This document shows positions 54,871 to 63,678 of a stretch of DNA of 64,000 bases, piece by piece. Position numbers and translations under genes: made by a program. The DNA is from Bradyrhizobium arachidis (GTDB lineage: Bacteria > Pseudomonadota > Alphaproteobacteria > Rhizobiales > Xanthobacteraceae). Numbering within the stretch: the stretch's first letter is position 1; every line of letters begins with the position of its first letter. The notes below the pieces were generated by a model, which saw only the letters and a program-made list of their open reading frames with translations, made no database searches and had not been told where the DNA came from. Location: positions 8,759,501-8,823,500 of the forward strand of contig NZ_CP077970.1 of NCBI RefSeq assembly GCF_024758505.1. The letters are read 5' to 3'.

Positions 54871-55143
54871 TTAGGGGCGCTCCGGATGGTTCAGCATGTA
54901 CTCGCCGAGATCGCGCTGGCGCCGATCGGCGCGGGCTGTAGCAGCGTTGCGCTGGACGTCACGGTCCTTTCGGCACGCAACGTATTCCGGCGAGCCCTGC
55001 GCGTAGCCGCGGCTCTGGCAGACCGCGTCGTCGTCGTCACCACCCATGGCCACCGGGGTCTGGTTGCGCGCGGCGCAGGCAGCGAGCGCGACGGCGAGAA
55101 GTGCTGCGGTAAGAAGACGCGACGCGGTAGTAACGGATGGCAT
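54871..55143 (-). CDS. Small putative lipoprotein (90 aa)
   Basis: From the ATG at 55143 (GAGGGA upstream) the N-terminus is a lipoprotein signal with lipobox LALAAC-type (LAVALAAC, Cys at about residue 23). The mature part has AVCQSRGYAQGSPEYVACRK, with two Cys, and a basic helix RADRRQRDLGEYMLNHP. The CQSRGY motif resembles the Cys domain in the protein at 39213. It is probably anchored in the outer or inner membrane. Function unknown. Confidence 0.7.
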   Translation of the reverse strand: MPSVTTASRLLTAALLAVALAACAARNQTPVAMGGDDDDAVCQSRGYAQGSPEYVACRKDRDVQRNAATARADRRQRDLGEYMLNHPERP

Positions 55144-55206
55144 GCAAGGTCCCTCAATTGCGGGCACTCTGTAGCGCGGAATGAGGAGAATGTAAGTCTA
55201 TTCCAC

Positions 55207-55310
55207 CGTCATTCCGGGATGGTGCGTCAGCACCAGACCCGGAATCTCGAGATCCCACAATGCGCAATTGCGCATTGGGGTTCGGCTCTTCGAGCCGCCC
55301 CGGGATGACG
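55207..55310. repeat. Intergenic dyad repeat with a 20-bp perfect palindrome
   Basis: Ends CGTCATTCCGGG and CCCGGGATGACG pair. In the middle, 55258-55277 is the perfect palindrome CAATGCGCAATTGCGCATTG, followed by the small hairpin CGGCTCTTCGAGCCG. Confidence 0.75.
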
Positions 55311-55317
55311 CTACGCG

Positions 55318-57228
55318 TCACACCCTGCCCTTCAGCGCGTCGCCGATCTCATCCAGCACCTTGGGATCCTCGATGGTGGCGGGCATGGTCCAGGCCTCAC
55401 CATCGGCGATCTTCTTGATGGTGCCGCGCAGGATCTTTCCCGAGCGCGTCTTTGGCAGGCGGCCGACGGTGATGGCGAGCTTGAAGGCGGCGACGGGGCC
55501 GAGCTTGTCGCGCACCAGCGCGATGATCTCCTTTTCGATCTCGGCGGGCGGGCGCTTCACGCCGGCCTTCAGCACCAGGAAGCCGCAGGGCACCTCGCCC
55601 TTGATCGCGTCCCTGATACCGAGCACGGCGCATTCGGCGACATCGGCGTGCGAGGCGAGAATCTCCTCCATGCCGCCGGTGGAGAGGCGGTGGCCGGCGA
55701 CGTTGATGATGTCGTCGGTGCGGCCCATCACCCAGACATAGCCGTCCTCGTCCTTGTAGCCGGCGTCGGAGGTTTTGTAGTAGCCGGGGAATTCGGTGAG
55801 ATAGGCTTCCTTGAACCGCGCATCCTGATTCCACAGCGTCGGCAGGCAGCCCGGCGGCATCGGCAGCTTGATGACGATCGAGCCCATGGTGTTCGCGGCC
55901 ACCGGCTTTGCGGCTTCGTCAACGACGTCGACCTGATAGCCCGGCATCGGCACGGTCGGCGAACCATGCTTCACCGGCAGCTGGCCCAACCCCACCGGAT
56001 TGCCGGCGATGCACCAGCCGGTCTCGGTCTGCCACCAATGGTCGATGACCGGCACCTTCAACTGCTGCTCCGCCCATTCCACCGTCGGCGGATCGGCGCG
56101 CTCGCCGGCGAGGAACAGCGTGCGGAATTTCGACAGGTCATATTGCCGGATGAATTTGCCGTCCGGATCGTCTTTGCGGATGGCGCGGAACGCGGTCGGC
56201 GCGGTGAACAGCGCGACCGCCTTGTGCTCCGAGATCACGCGCCAGAACGCGCCGGCATCGGGCGTGCCGACCGGCTTGCCCTCATACATGACAGTGGTCG
56301 CGCCGTGCAGCAGCGGGCCATAGACGATGTAACTGTGGCCGACCACCCAGCCGATGTCGGAGCCGCACCACCACACCTCGCCCGGCTTGACGCCGTAGAG
56401 ATTGAACATCGACCATTTCACCGCGACGAGATGGCCGCCATTGTCGCGCACCACGCCTTTCGGGATGCCGGTCGTGCCTGACGTATAGAGGATGTAGAGC
56501 GGATCGGTCGCGGCGACCGGCACGCAAGGCGCCGACTTGCCGTCGTTGAGCGCCTTGCGCCGCAGGCTCGCCCAATCATAGTCGCGGCCCGGCGTCAGCG
56601 CGCAGACATGCTGGGGGCGCTGCAGGACGATACAGGCCTTCGGTTTCGCGCTGGAGAGATTGATGGCTTCGTCGAGGAGCGGCTTGTATTGCACGATGCG
56701 GCCGGGCTCGATGCCGCAGCTTGCCGACAGGATCAGCCTTGGCTGTGCGTCGTCGATACGGGTGGCGAGTTCCTTGGCCGCAAATCCGCCGAACACCACC
56801 GAATGCACCGCGCCGATGCGTGCGCAGGCCAGCATCGCAACTACGGCCTCCGGCACCATCGGCATATAGAGGAGAACGCGGTCACCCTTGCCGACGCCAA
56901 ACTCCTGCATGATCGCGCCGAATGCCTGCACCTCCGTGAGCAGCTCGGCATAGGTGAGCCTGGTGACGGAGTTGGTCAGCGGGGAATCGTGGATCAGCGC
57001 GACTTGGTCGGCGCGGCCGCCGGCGACATGGCGGTCGAGCGCATTGTAGCAGGTGTTGACGACGGCGCCGGCAAACCAGCGACCGTAGGTGCCCTGGGTC
57101 CCGTCAAAGACCTTTTTGGCAGGCTCGATCCAGTCAATCTCCCTGGCAGCCTCGGCCCAAAAACCTTCGGGGTCCGCGAGTGAGCGCGCATGGACCTCGT
57201 GATATTTGCTCTTGCCCTGAACGCTCAT
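55318..57228 (-). CDS. prpE: Propionyl-CoA synthetase
   Basis: The 636-residue ligase converts propionate (or acetate) to its CoA thioester. Marks are LADPEGFWAEAAREIDW and WFAGAVVNTCYNALDRHV at the N-terminus, P-loop YTSGTTGIPKGVVRD, DHWWQTETGW (A5), GYVWVMGRTDDIINVAGHRL and the C-terminal PKTRSGKILRGTI with the regulatory/catalytic Lys. The block VKWSMFNLYGVKPGEVWWCG favours PrpE over Acs. The ATG at 57228 follows GGGAGCGG. It is a single gene flanked by dyad repeats. Confidence 0.9.
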   Translation of the reverse strand: MSVQGKSKYHEVHARSLADPEGFWAEAAREIDWIEPAKKVFDGTQGTYGRWFAGAVVNTCYNALDRHVAGGRADQVALIHDSPLTNSVTRLTYAELLTEVQAFGAIMQEFGVGKGDRVLLYMPMVPEAVVAMLACARIGAVHSVVFGGFAAKELATRIDDAQPRLILSASCGIEPGRIVQYKPLLDEAINLSSAKPKACIVLQRPQHVCALTPGRDYDWASLRRKALNDGKSAPCVPVAATDPLYILYTSGTTGIPKGVVRDNGGHLVAVKWSMFNLYGVKPGEVWWCGSDIGWVVGHSYIVYGPLLHGATTVMYEGKPVGTPDAGAFWRVISEHKAVALFTAPTAFRAIRKDDPDGKFIRQYDLSKFRTLFLAGERADPPTVEWAEQQLKVPVIDHWWQTETGWCIAGNPVGLGQLPVKHGSPTVPMPGYQVDVVDEAAKPVAANTMGSIVIKLPMPPGCLPTLWNQDARFKEAYLTEFPGYYKTSDAGYKDEDGYVWVMGRTDDIINVAGHRLSTGGMEEILASHADVAECAVLGIRDAIKGEVPCGFLVLKAGVKRPPAEIEKEIIALVRDKLGPVAAFKLAITVGRLPKTRSGKILRGTIKKIADGEAWTMPATIEDPKVLDEIGDALKGRV

Positions 57229-57401
57229 GAACCGCTCCCGCCTGATCTTCTTGACTGGCCTTGACCTGACCATCGGACCGCGTTCCGGCCATGATCAGGA
57301 TCAATTGTCCGTCTCTATTGAGCGGTATTTTCCCGGGAACGGGCCGCGGTTCAAGCTGAAAAGGTTGGGCCTTTCGGAGTAGTCCGCGGCTATCTCCGCC
57401 T

Positions 57402-57524
57402 CGTCATGGCCGGGCATAGCCGTCCGAAGGACAGCGTCGCTTCCGCTCGCCTGCGTCCCGGCCATCCACGACCTTTGGCGCTCATCCAAGAACGTGGGTG
57501 CCCGGGACAAGCCCGGGCATGACG
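57402..57524. repeat. Intergenic dyad repeat
   Basis: Ends CGTCATGGCCGGG and CCCGGGCATGACG pair with a small bulge. It lies between the prpE start and the TPR gene stop. Confidence 0.7.
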
Positions 57525-57547
57525 GAATACTTGGAGAGCCGAACCGT

Positions 57548-58945
57548 CTACCCCTCCAGCGCGCTGAGCCGCTGCAGCCGCTCCTGCATCGCCTTCTTCA
57601 GGTCATAGCCGGGGCGACCGAAGGCGGTGTTGCGGGTGGCGAGGAAATCGCGCTGGGTCTTGCGCAGGTCGCTCGCGGAACGGCCGCTCGCGCCCTTCAG
57701 TGCGCGCGCATAGGTGTCGGCGATCTGGCGGTCGAGCATGCCGAGCTGCGGATCGGCGCAGATCATCTTCTCGACCTCGCGCCTGGCGGTCGCACAATCG
57801 AACGACGGGCCGTTGCCGGAATTCGCCTGCAGCGGCCGCGACGGCTCAGCGCCGAATTTCGCGATCTCTGATATCATGATGCGGCGGCCGTTGCTGGCAT
57901 TCTCATTGCCGGGATCGAGCCGCAGCGCCGCCTCGTAGTCGGCCAGCGCCTTCTTGCGCTCGCCCATCTTCTTGTAGAGCACGGCGCGGTTGTTGTAGGT
58001 GAGTTCGAAATTCGGGTTGAGGCGCAAAGCAGCGTCATAGTCGCTCAAGGCGGCCCCGAGCTCGCCCTTGAACTGGTAGGAATCGCCGCGGTTGGTCAAG
58101 AAATTCGGCCGCTGCTCCAGGCGGATCGCCTGGTCGTAATCGGCGATTGCCTTGTCGTACTCACTCATCGCCGCGTAGGTCAGGCCGCGATTGTCGTAAT
58201 ATTCGGCGACCTTGGGATCGAGCCGGATCGCCTCGCTGTCGTCGGCAACGGCCTTGTCGAGCTGCCCGAGCTTCTTGTAGGCCGCGCCGCGGTTGGTGTA
58301 GCCGCGCGCGTGGTTCGGATCGAGCCGCAGTGCTTCACTGAGATCCCGGATCGCCTTCTCGTAGTCGCCGCGGAGGTAAAAGGTCGTGCCGCGGTCGGAC
58401 CACGCTTGCGCATAGTCCGGCTTCAGCTTGATCGCCTGTTCATAGTCCGCGAGCGCACGGTCAAGCCGGCGCTGATTGGTGTAGACGACGCCGCGCAGCT
58501 CGTAGGCCTCGGCATCCTGCGGGTCGAGCTCGATCGCCTTGGTGAGATCGGCTGCCGCGCGGTTGAGATCGCCGCCAGCCTCGCGCATGAGATCGCCGCG
58601 CAGCCGGTAGGCTTTTGCATTCTTGCCGTCGAGCGCGATGGCGCGGTCGAGGTCCTTCAAGGCGTCGGACAGTCCACCGGAGGTTCTGGCATTGGCATCG
58701 GCGCGCGCGACCAGCGCGGACGACCGCTCGGCGGCGGAATTGGCGGACTGGTCGATGATGGCTGAGCAGGCGGCGATCAGCGGCGCCGGCGCCTCCTTGC
58801 TGCCGAGCACGCAATCGACGGACGCGCCGCCGGCCGCGGCGGGGCTGACCGCAAGGGCAAGGCCCAGCATGAGGCCGAGCCCGCCGGCGCGGAGTGAAAA
58901 CCTGGCAAACGCGCTGGATTGCGCGGAATAGGGGCTGCCGCACAT
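57548..58945 (-). CDS. TPR protein with C-terminal LprI-like domain, paralog 1
   Basis: From the ATG at 58945 the protein has 465 residues: a signal segment (LMLGLALAVSPAAAGG near residues 25-40), about nine or ten TPR units (residues 90-360, for example AEAYELRGVVYTNQRRLDRA), and a C-terminal lysozyme-inhibitor LprI-like domain (from about 385: SFDCATARREVEKMICADPQ with two Cys). The last block is AFGRPGYDLKKAMQERLQRL. It is likely periplasmic and a scaffold for envelope proteins. The neighbouring gene has the same end. Confidence 0.82.
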   Translation of the reverse strand: MCGSPYSAQSSAFARFSLRAGGLGLMLGLALAVSPAAAGGASVDCVLGSKEAPAPLIAACSAIIDQSANSAAERSSALVARADANARTSGGLSDALKDLDRAIALDGKNAKAYRLRGDLMREAGGDLNRAAADLTKAIELDPQDAEAYELRGVVYTNQRRLDRALADYEQAIKLKPDYAQAWSDRGTTFYLRGDYEKAIRDLSEALRLDPNHARGYTNRGAAYKKLGQLDKAVADDSEAIRLDPKVAEYYDNRGLTYAAMSEYDKAIADYDQAIRLEQRPNFLTNRGDSYQFKGELGAALSDYDAALRLNPNFELTYNNRAVLYKKMGERKKALADYEAALRLDPGNENASNGRRIMISEIAKFGAEPSRPLQANSGNGPSFDCATARREVEKMICADPQLGMLDRQIADTYARALKGASGRSASDLRKTQRDFLATRNTAFGRPGYDLKKAMQERLQRLSALEG

Positions 58946-59058
58946 GGCTGAGGGCTCCGTGGCAAACGGCTTTCTCCGTTGTCGCGGGGCTTCCGGATCA
59001 GGTTCAAATTGTGGCGGAGCACTCCCTCTCCCCGCAAGCGAGGAGAGGTGAAGACCTA

Positions 59059-59823
59059 TCAATATCCGTCCACGCCATTGATCTGCTGCAGGCGTTCCAG
59101 CATGGCCTTTTTCAGATCGTAGCCGGGGCGGCCGAATTCGGCGTTGCGGCGGGCGATGTAGGCGTCCTGATCGCGCTGGAGCTTTTTTGCATCGCGCGGG
59201 TTGGTGGCTTCGCGAACCGCCCTGACATAGGAGCCTTGCACGTCGCTGTCGAGTTCGGCGAGATCGAGATCAGCGCAGATCGCCTTCTCCACCGCCCGCT
59301 TGGCGCGGGCGCAGTTGAAGCTTGGCTTGCCGGCAATCGCCATCCGCGCGCCGATGCGCTCGAGCTCCTGCGCGAGCGCCTTGTGGTTGGCCTTGGCCTT
59401 CTCGTGGTTGGGATTGAGTTTGAGCGCCGCGCCAAAGTCCTGCACCGCCTTGGGCCGGTCGTACTTCCGCAGCCAGAGTTCGCCGCGCGCATTGAAGATG
59501 TCGGCCATTGAAGGATCGAGCAGCAGGGCCTGGCTGTAGTCGGCAATCGCGCGATCGGTCATCCCGCGCCGCACATAGTGATCGCCGCGGGCGATCAGCG
59601 CCCTGAGACGGTCGGCCTTCGCCGTCTTCTCGCTGTCGATCACCCCCGGACAGAGCGCGTCGACCTTATCGTCGTCATCGACGGAAGCCGCCGCAAGGCA
59701 CGGCGCGACGTCGACCTGCTCGGTCGCCACGGGCTCGCCGCCGGTCGCGGCATGGGCGATCGCCAGTGGCGCGAACAGCGCCATCGCGATACCGACAATC
59801 TTGGTCAGGACGGACAGACGCAT
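59059..59823 (-). CDS. TPR protein with C-terminal LprI-like domain, paralog 2
   Basis: The 254-residue protein has a signal peptide (cleaved near AHAAT), only about two TPR units (residues 75-155, LIARGDHYVRRGMTDRAIAD) and the same LprI-like domain (SFNCARAKRAVEKAICADLD) and C-terminal block EFGRPGYDLKKAMLERLQQI as its neighbour. The two are tandem paralogs with different TPR number. It lies 113 bases upstream of the other on the same strand. Confidence 0.82.
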   Translation of the reverse strand: MRLSVLTKIVGIAMALFAPLAIAHAATGGEPVATEQVDVAPCLAAASVDDDDKVDALCPGVIDSEKTAKADRLRALIARGDHYVRRGMTDRAIADYSQALLLDPSMADIFNARGELWLRKYDRPKAVQDFGAALKLNPNHEKAKANHKALAQELERIGARMAIAGKPSFNCARAKRAVEKAICADLDLAELDSDVQGSYVRAVREATNPRDAKKLQRDQDAYIARRNAEFGRPGYDLKKAMLERLQQINGVDGY

Positions 59824-59932
59824 CGTTGTTGCAGTCGCAAATTCCCTGTAAATCGCGCGAAGGCGGCCATCATGCAGCCGAATTGATGCTAGGCTATTCG
59901 CCCGGCTGCAAGCGTGTTTTGGGGATCTTTCA

Positions 59933-61477
59933 TTGTCGACGTTCGAATGGATCATCGCGCTGCTGCTCGGCGCTGTTGCCTTATCGGCGCTGGCGCGGCG
60001 AATCAAGATTCCCTACCCGACTTTTCTCGCCATCGGCGGCGCCTTGCTCGCCTTCGTGCCAGCGAGCCCATCGTGGACGCTCGAGCCGGACCTGGCGCTG
60101 GCACTTTTCGTCGCACCGGTGCTGCTCGACGCCGCCTATGACACCTCGCTGCGCGACCTGCGCCGCAATTGGGTGCCGGTCTCGACCCTGGTGGTGGTCG
60201 CGGTCGGCCTCACCACGGCGGCCGTCGCGGCCGTCGCGCATTGGCTGATCCCGGCCATGCCATGGGCCGCGGCGGTGGCGCTAGGTGCGATCGTGGCGCC
60301 GCCGGATGCGGCGGCCGCAGTCGCGATCCTCAGCCAGGTCAAGCTGCCCCATCGCATCGTGAAGATCCTGGAAGGCGAAAGCCTGCTCAACGACGCGAGC
60401 GCGCTGCTGATCTACCGCATCGCGGTTCTCGCGATCGCCACCGAGCATCTCAAATGGAGCGAGTTCGCACCGACCATCGTGCTCGCGCTGATCGGCAGCG
60501 TCGTCGCGGGCTACGCCGCGGCGCGGGTCATGCCGTTCTTCCTGATGCGGATCACCGAGGCGCCGAGCGCGATCATCATGCAGTTCGCCACCACCTTCAT
60601 GGTCTGGATCGCCGCCGAACATTTCGGCCTCTCGGGCATCCTGACCATCGTGGTCTACGCCATCACCGTCGCCCGCACCGCGCCGGCGCGCATACCGGCG
60701 CGGTTGCGCGTGCCCTCCTACGCGGTGTGGGAGACGATGGTGTTCGTGCTCAACGTGCTCGCCTTCATCCTGATCGGATTGCAGGTCGGCCCGATCTGGA
60801 CCCGGCTCGACGAGGCCGTGCGCTGGGAATATTGCACGGCAGCCGCATGGATCCTGCTCACGGTGATCCTGGTGCGGCTCGTCTGGATCATGTGCTACGG
60901 CACGACGCTGCGAGCGCTCATTGTGCGCGGGATCTACCACCCGGCCGATCCCAAGGTGGTGTCGACCGGAAAAGGCGGCCTCGTCGTCGCCTGGTGCGGC
61001 ATGCGGGGTCTGGTGACGCTCGCGACCGCCTACGCGCTGCCGGAGCATTTTCCATATCGCGACTTCATCCAGTTCATGGCCTTCGCGGTGGTGCTGGGAT
61101 CACTGGTGATCCAGGGCCTTACGTTGCGGCCGCTGATCCTGCTGCTCGGCCTGAAGGACAATGACCCCGTCGGCACCGAGGTCGCGAAGGCACGTGCGGT
61201 GGTCTATCGGGCGGCGCTCGATGCGATCGAGGACGACCCGTCCGAGGAGGCGGAAATCCTGCGGCTGGAATATCGCGCGATGCTGATGCGGACGGACGAC
61301 GACCCGCATGGCGGCGTCACGAACGGCGAGTTGCCCTCCGATCCCCTGCGCCGCCGCGCCATCGATGCTGCGCGCAAGGCCATCTTCGATCTGCGCGCAA
61401 CGGAGGTGATCGGTGATGACGCCTTCCATTTGCTCGAGGAAGAGCTCGATCGCGCGGAATTGAGCGCCGGCGGCTGA
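59933..61477 (+). CDS. CPA1-type Na+/H+ antiporter
   Basis: The 514-residue membrane protein has about twelve TM helices over residues 1-400 and a cytoplasmic tail of about 110 residues. CPA1 marks are FVAPVLLDAAYDTSLRDLRR, GAIVAPPDAAAAVAIL (ion-binding Asp in PPD) and KILEGESLLNDASALLIYR (Asn-Asp pair). It exchanges protons for Na+ or K+. The start is TTG at 59933 with GGGGA upstream. It is divergent from the TPR genes. Confidence 0.9.
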   Translation: MSTFEWIIALLLGAVALSALARRIKIPYPTFLAIGGALLAFVPASPSWTLEPDLALALFVAPVLLDAAYDTSLRDLRRNWVPVSTLVVVAVGLTTAAVAAVAHWLIPAMPWAAAVALGAIVAPPDAAAAVAILSQVKLPHRIVKILEGESLLNDASALLIYRIAVLAIATEHLKWSEFAPTIVLALIGSVVAGYAAARVMPFFLMRITEAPSAIIMQFATTFMVWIAAEHFGLSGILTIVVYAITVARTAPARIPARLRVPSYAVWETMVFVLNVLAFILIGLQVGPIWTRLDEAVRWEYCTAAAWILLTVILVRLVWIMCYGTTLRALIVRGIYHPADPKVVSTGKGGLVVAWCGMRGLVTLATAYALPEHFPYRDFIQFMAFAVVLGSLVIQGLTLRPLILLLGLKDNDPVGTEVAKARAVVYRAALDAIEDDPSEEAEILRLEYRAMLMRTDDDPHGGVTNGELPSDPLRRRAIDAARKAIFDLRATEVIGDDAFHLLEEELDRAELSAGG

Positions 61478-61492
61478 CCCTCGAAGCTCGTC

Positions 61493-61524
61493 GTCCCGGA
61501 CAAGCGTAAGCGCAGATCCGGGAC
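61493..61524. terminator. Hairpin between convergent genes
   Basis: Arms GTCCCGGA (61493-61500) and TCCGGGAC (61517-61524) form an 8-bp stem 15 bases after the antiporter stop. It has no T-tract; it is a short member of the window's CGTC/GACG dyad repeats and may end transcripts from both sides. Confidence 0.5.
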
Positions 61525-61536
61525 GTCAGCGGAGAG

Positions 61537-62343
61537 CTACGCCCCCGCCTTGCACGTGATCCCGCCGTCCACCACGAGCTCGATCCCCGTCACATATTTC
61601 GACTCGTCGGACGCCAGGAACAACGCGGCGTTGGCGACGTCCCAGGCCTCGCCCATGTGGCCCATCGGCACCTGCGCGTCGCGCGCGCGCCACATCGCCT
61701 CCACGTCGCCCTTGGCGTAGCTCGCGGCAAGCCCTGCCGAATGCTCGACCATCGGCGTCTTCATCAGGCCCGGCAGGATCGCATTGACGCGGACATGGTT
61801 CTTCGCGAACTCGATCGCGGTGGAGCGCGTCAGCTGGTTCATCGCCGCCTTGCTGGCGTTGTAGCTGACATAGGAAATGCCGACATGGCGGATCGAGGCG
61901 ATCGACGAGATATTGATGATCGAACCGCCGCCCTGCTTCACCATGACGGGAATGACGTGCTTCATGGCGAGATAGGCGCTCTTGAGATTGACGGTGAAGA
62001 CGCGGTCCCAGCTCTCCTCACCGACCTCGACCACGCCGCCCATCTCGGCGATGCCGACATTGTTGTCGAGCACGTCGATGCGGCCGTAGGCCTTGAGGCA
62101 CGCGGCGACCATCGCCTCGATGTCGGCCGCGCGCGCCACATCAGCGGTGAAGGCCGTGGCCTTGCCGCCCTCGCCGTTGATGATCTTTGCGGTCTCTTCT
62201 GCCGCGGCCGCGTTGCGGTCGACGCAAAGCACCGACGCGCCCTGGCGCGCAAAGGTCACCGCGGTCGCCTTGCCGTTGCCCCAGCCCGGGCCGATCGAGC
62301 CGGCACCCACCACCATCGCAACCTTGCCCTTGAGCCGATCCAT
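61537..62343 (-). CDS. SDR-family oxidoreductase
   Basis: The 268-residue NAD(P)-dependent dehydrogenase has a Rossmann fold with an unusual longer Gly motif (GAGSIGPGWGNGKAT where TGxxxGxG is usual). It has VLCVDRN (an Asp that favours NAD), LDNNVG in place of NNAG, and catalytic Ser in ISSIAS and Tyr-Lys in YNASK. The C-terminal YVTGIELVVDGGIT is typical. The ATG at 62343 follows GGGAGAG. Substrate unknown. Confidence 0.88.
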   Translation of the reverse strand: MDRLKGKVAMVVGAGSIGPGWGNGKATAVTFARQGASVLCVDRNAAAAEETAKIINGEGGKATAFTADVARAADIEAMVAACLKAYGRIDVLDNNVGIAEMGGVVEVGEESWDRVFTVNLKSAYLAMKHVIPVMVKQGGGSIINISSIASIRHVGISYVSYNASKAAMNQLTRSTAIEFAKNHVRVNAILPGLMKTPMVEHSAGLAASYAKGDVEAMWRARDAQVPMGHMGEAWDVANAALFLASDESKYVTGIELVVDGGITCKAGA

Positions 62344-62372
62344 CGCGTTTCTCTCCCTTGTTGTTGTCATTG

Positions 62373-62440
62373 TAGCTCGGATGAGCGAAGCGATATCCGG
62401 GAACGGCAGTCCCGGATTGCGCTTCACTTCATCCGAGCTA
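62373..62440. repeat. Intergenic hairpin repeat
   Basis: Arms TAGCTCGGATGAGCGAAGCG (62373-) and CGCTTCACTTCATCCGAGCTA (-62440) pair with one bulge; an inner TCCGGGA/TCCCGGA pair adds a second stem. It lies upstream of the SDR gene. Confidence 0.75.
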
Positions 62441-62556
62441 TGGCAAAACAGGGCTGCGGGAAGCAACCCTTCAGGCGCGAAACCATGGAACCGGACAGGT
62501 GCGGCGTCGTGGCGCAGTCGCGCCGCGACCTGTCGCAAGCTCTGACTGGCAAGCCC

Positions 62557-63051
62557 TCAATTGAACGTCATGTCCATGCACTTGGAGATGTCGGAGCCGA
62601 GCCCTGAGGAGATGATGATGCAGCCGCGGATCTTTTGCGTCGTGACGTCGGCAGCCCACACCGAATAACCGCCGGGACCGAAGAACGAGTTGGTGTTCGG
62701 CGGTTCGGTCTCGGTGGCGTCGAAATCGTAATTGCCGTCGGTTTCGAAGATGCGCGGCTTCTTGGTGCAGCCGCCGTCGGTCTGCACGTTGATCACTTCC
62801 TTATTGTCGCGGGTCAGCGCCAGCGAGACCTGGCAGCGGAAATATTCCGAGGTCTTGGCATTGAAGAGATAGGTGTAGGACCTGCAGGTCGCAGTATTGA
62901 GCTTGCCTGGGGCAAGGCCGCGGCTGCACGAAATCCGCTGGTTGTGGCTGAGCTTGTACTCATCGGCCTCGGCGAGCGGGGCCAGCGTCACCAAAGACAG
63001 CGCGGCGGCCGAACAGATTTTAGCGACCTGATACATCCGAATCATCCCCAT
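62557..63051 (-). CDS. Hypothetical secreted Cys-containing protein (164 aa)
   Basis: From an ATG at 63051 (others at 63045 and 63036) the N-terminus is a signal peptide (KICSAAALSLVTLAPLAEAD). The mature part has pairs of Cys (RISCSRGLAPGKLNTATCRS, then FRCQVSLALTRDN, GGCTKKP, RGCIIIS and KCMDMTFN), suggesting three disulfides, and a beta-rich pattern. No family recognised. A repeat and the SDR gene lie downstream. Confidence 0.65.
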   Translation of the reverse strand: MGMIRMYQVAKICSAAALSLVTLAPLAEADEYKLSHNQRISCSRGLAPGKLNTATCRSYTYLFNAKTSEYFRCQVSLALTRDNKEVINVQTDGGCTKKPRIFETDGNYDFDATETEPPNTNSFFGPGGYSVWAADVTTQKIRGCIIISSGLGSDISKCMDMTFN

Positions 63052-63232
63052 CGAACTTCTTCTGCAATTGCGTTTTAAACGGAAAGCGGAACATAGTCGC
63101 GAGGGGCCAAAGGGAAAATCACAAACTGCTGGGCAAGACGTGATGCGCTGCGACACGGGCGCGTATTGACCGGCAAACGTCGTTCGTGATTTGTTCAGAA
63201 CGGGCGGCCATCGGGTTGTGGGAGGGATGACG

Positions 63233-63538
63233 ATGACTGGAAGTCTGACGAAGGCATTTTTGACCGCAACTGTGCTGGGCGCGCTTGTCACGCCGGCGTT
63301 TGCGCAGACCGCCGCAACGCCCTGGGAGCTGAAGCCCGACATGGGTTACGCCTATGACAAGGAAGGCAAGACGCACTCCTACAAGATGGGCACCAGCAAT
63401 GCCGGCGAGCTGTTGAAGGGCGCCAAGAAGGTGCCGCGCGGCACGCTGTTCTTCATCGGCCAGAACGGCCAGCTCTACATGCGCAGCGGCCCCTATCTCG
63501 AGGGCGACGGGCGGTTCAAGTTCGGGCCGGATCAGTAA
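63233..63538 (+). CDS. Small secreted hypothetical protein (101 aa)
   Basis: The ATG at 63233 is preceded by GGAGGG at the right distance; the ATG at 63227 lies too close. The signal peptide is cleaved near AFAQ. The mature part of about 78 residues has MGYAYDKEGKTHSYKMGTSN and RGTLFFIGQNGQLYMRSGPY, a beta-rich pattern. No family recognised. Confidence 0.65.
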   Translation: MTGSLTKAFLTATVLGALVTPAFAQTAATPWELKPDMGYAYDKEGKTHSYKMGTSNAGELLKGAKKVPRGTLFFIGQNGQLYMRSGPYLEGDGRFKFGPDQ

Positions 63539-63548
63539 AGACGGTCTC

Positions 63549-63662
63549 GTAGGGTGGGTTAGCGAAGCGTAACCCACCACTTCTGTCACCGCGGAAAATA
63601 AAGAGGTGGGTTTCGCCGAGCGGTTTACGCTACGCGCAATCCGCGGGGCTAACCCACCCTAC
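63549..63662. repeat. Intergenic GTAGGGTGGGTTAG dyad repeat
   Basis: Arms GTAGGGTGGGTTAGCG (63549-) and CTAACCCACCCTAC (-63662) are inverted copies, with further copies of the arm inside (CGTAACCCACCAC, AGGTGGGTTTCGCC). This type of element is frequent in rhizobial intergenic DNA. Confidence 0.8.
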
Positions 63663-63678
63663 CGCAACTCGCCAAAGG

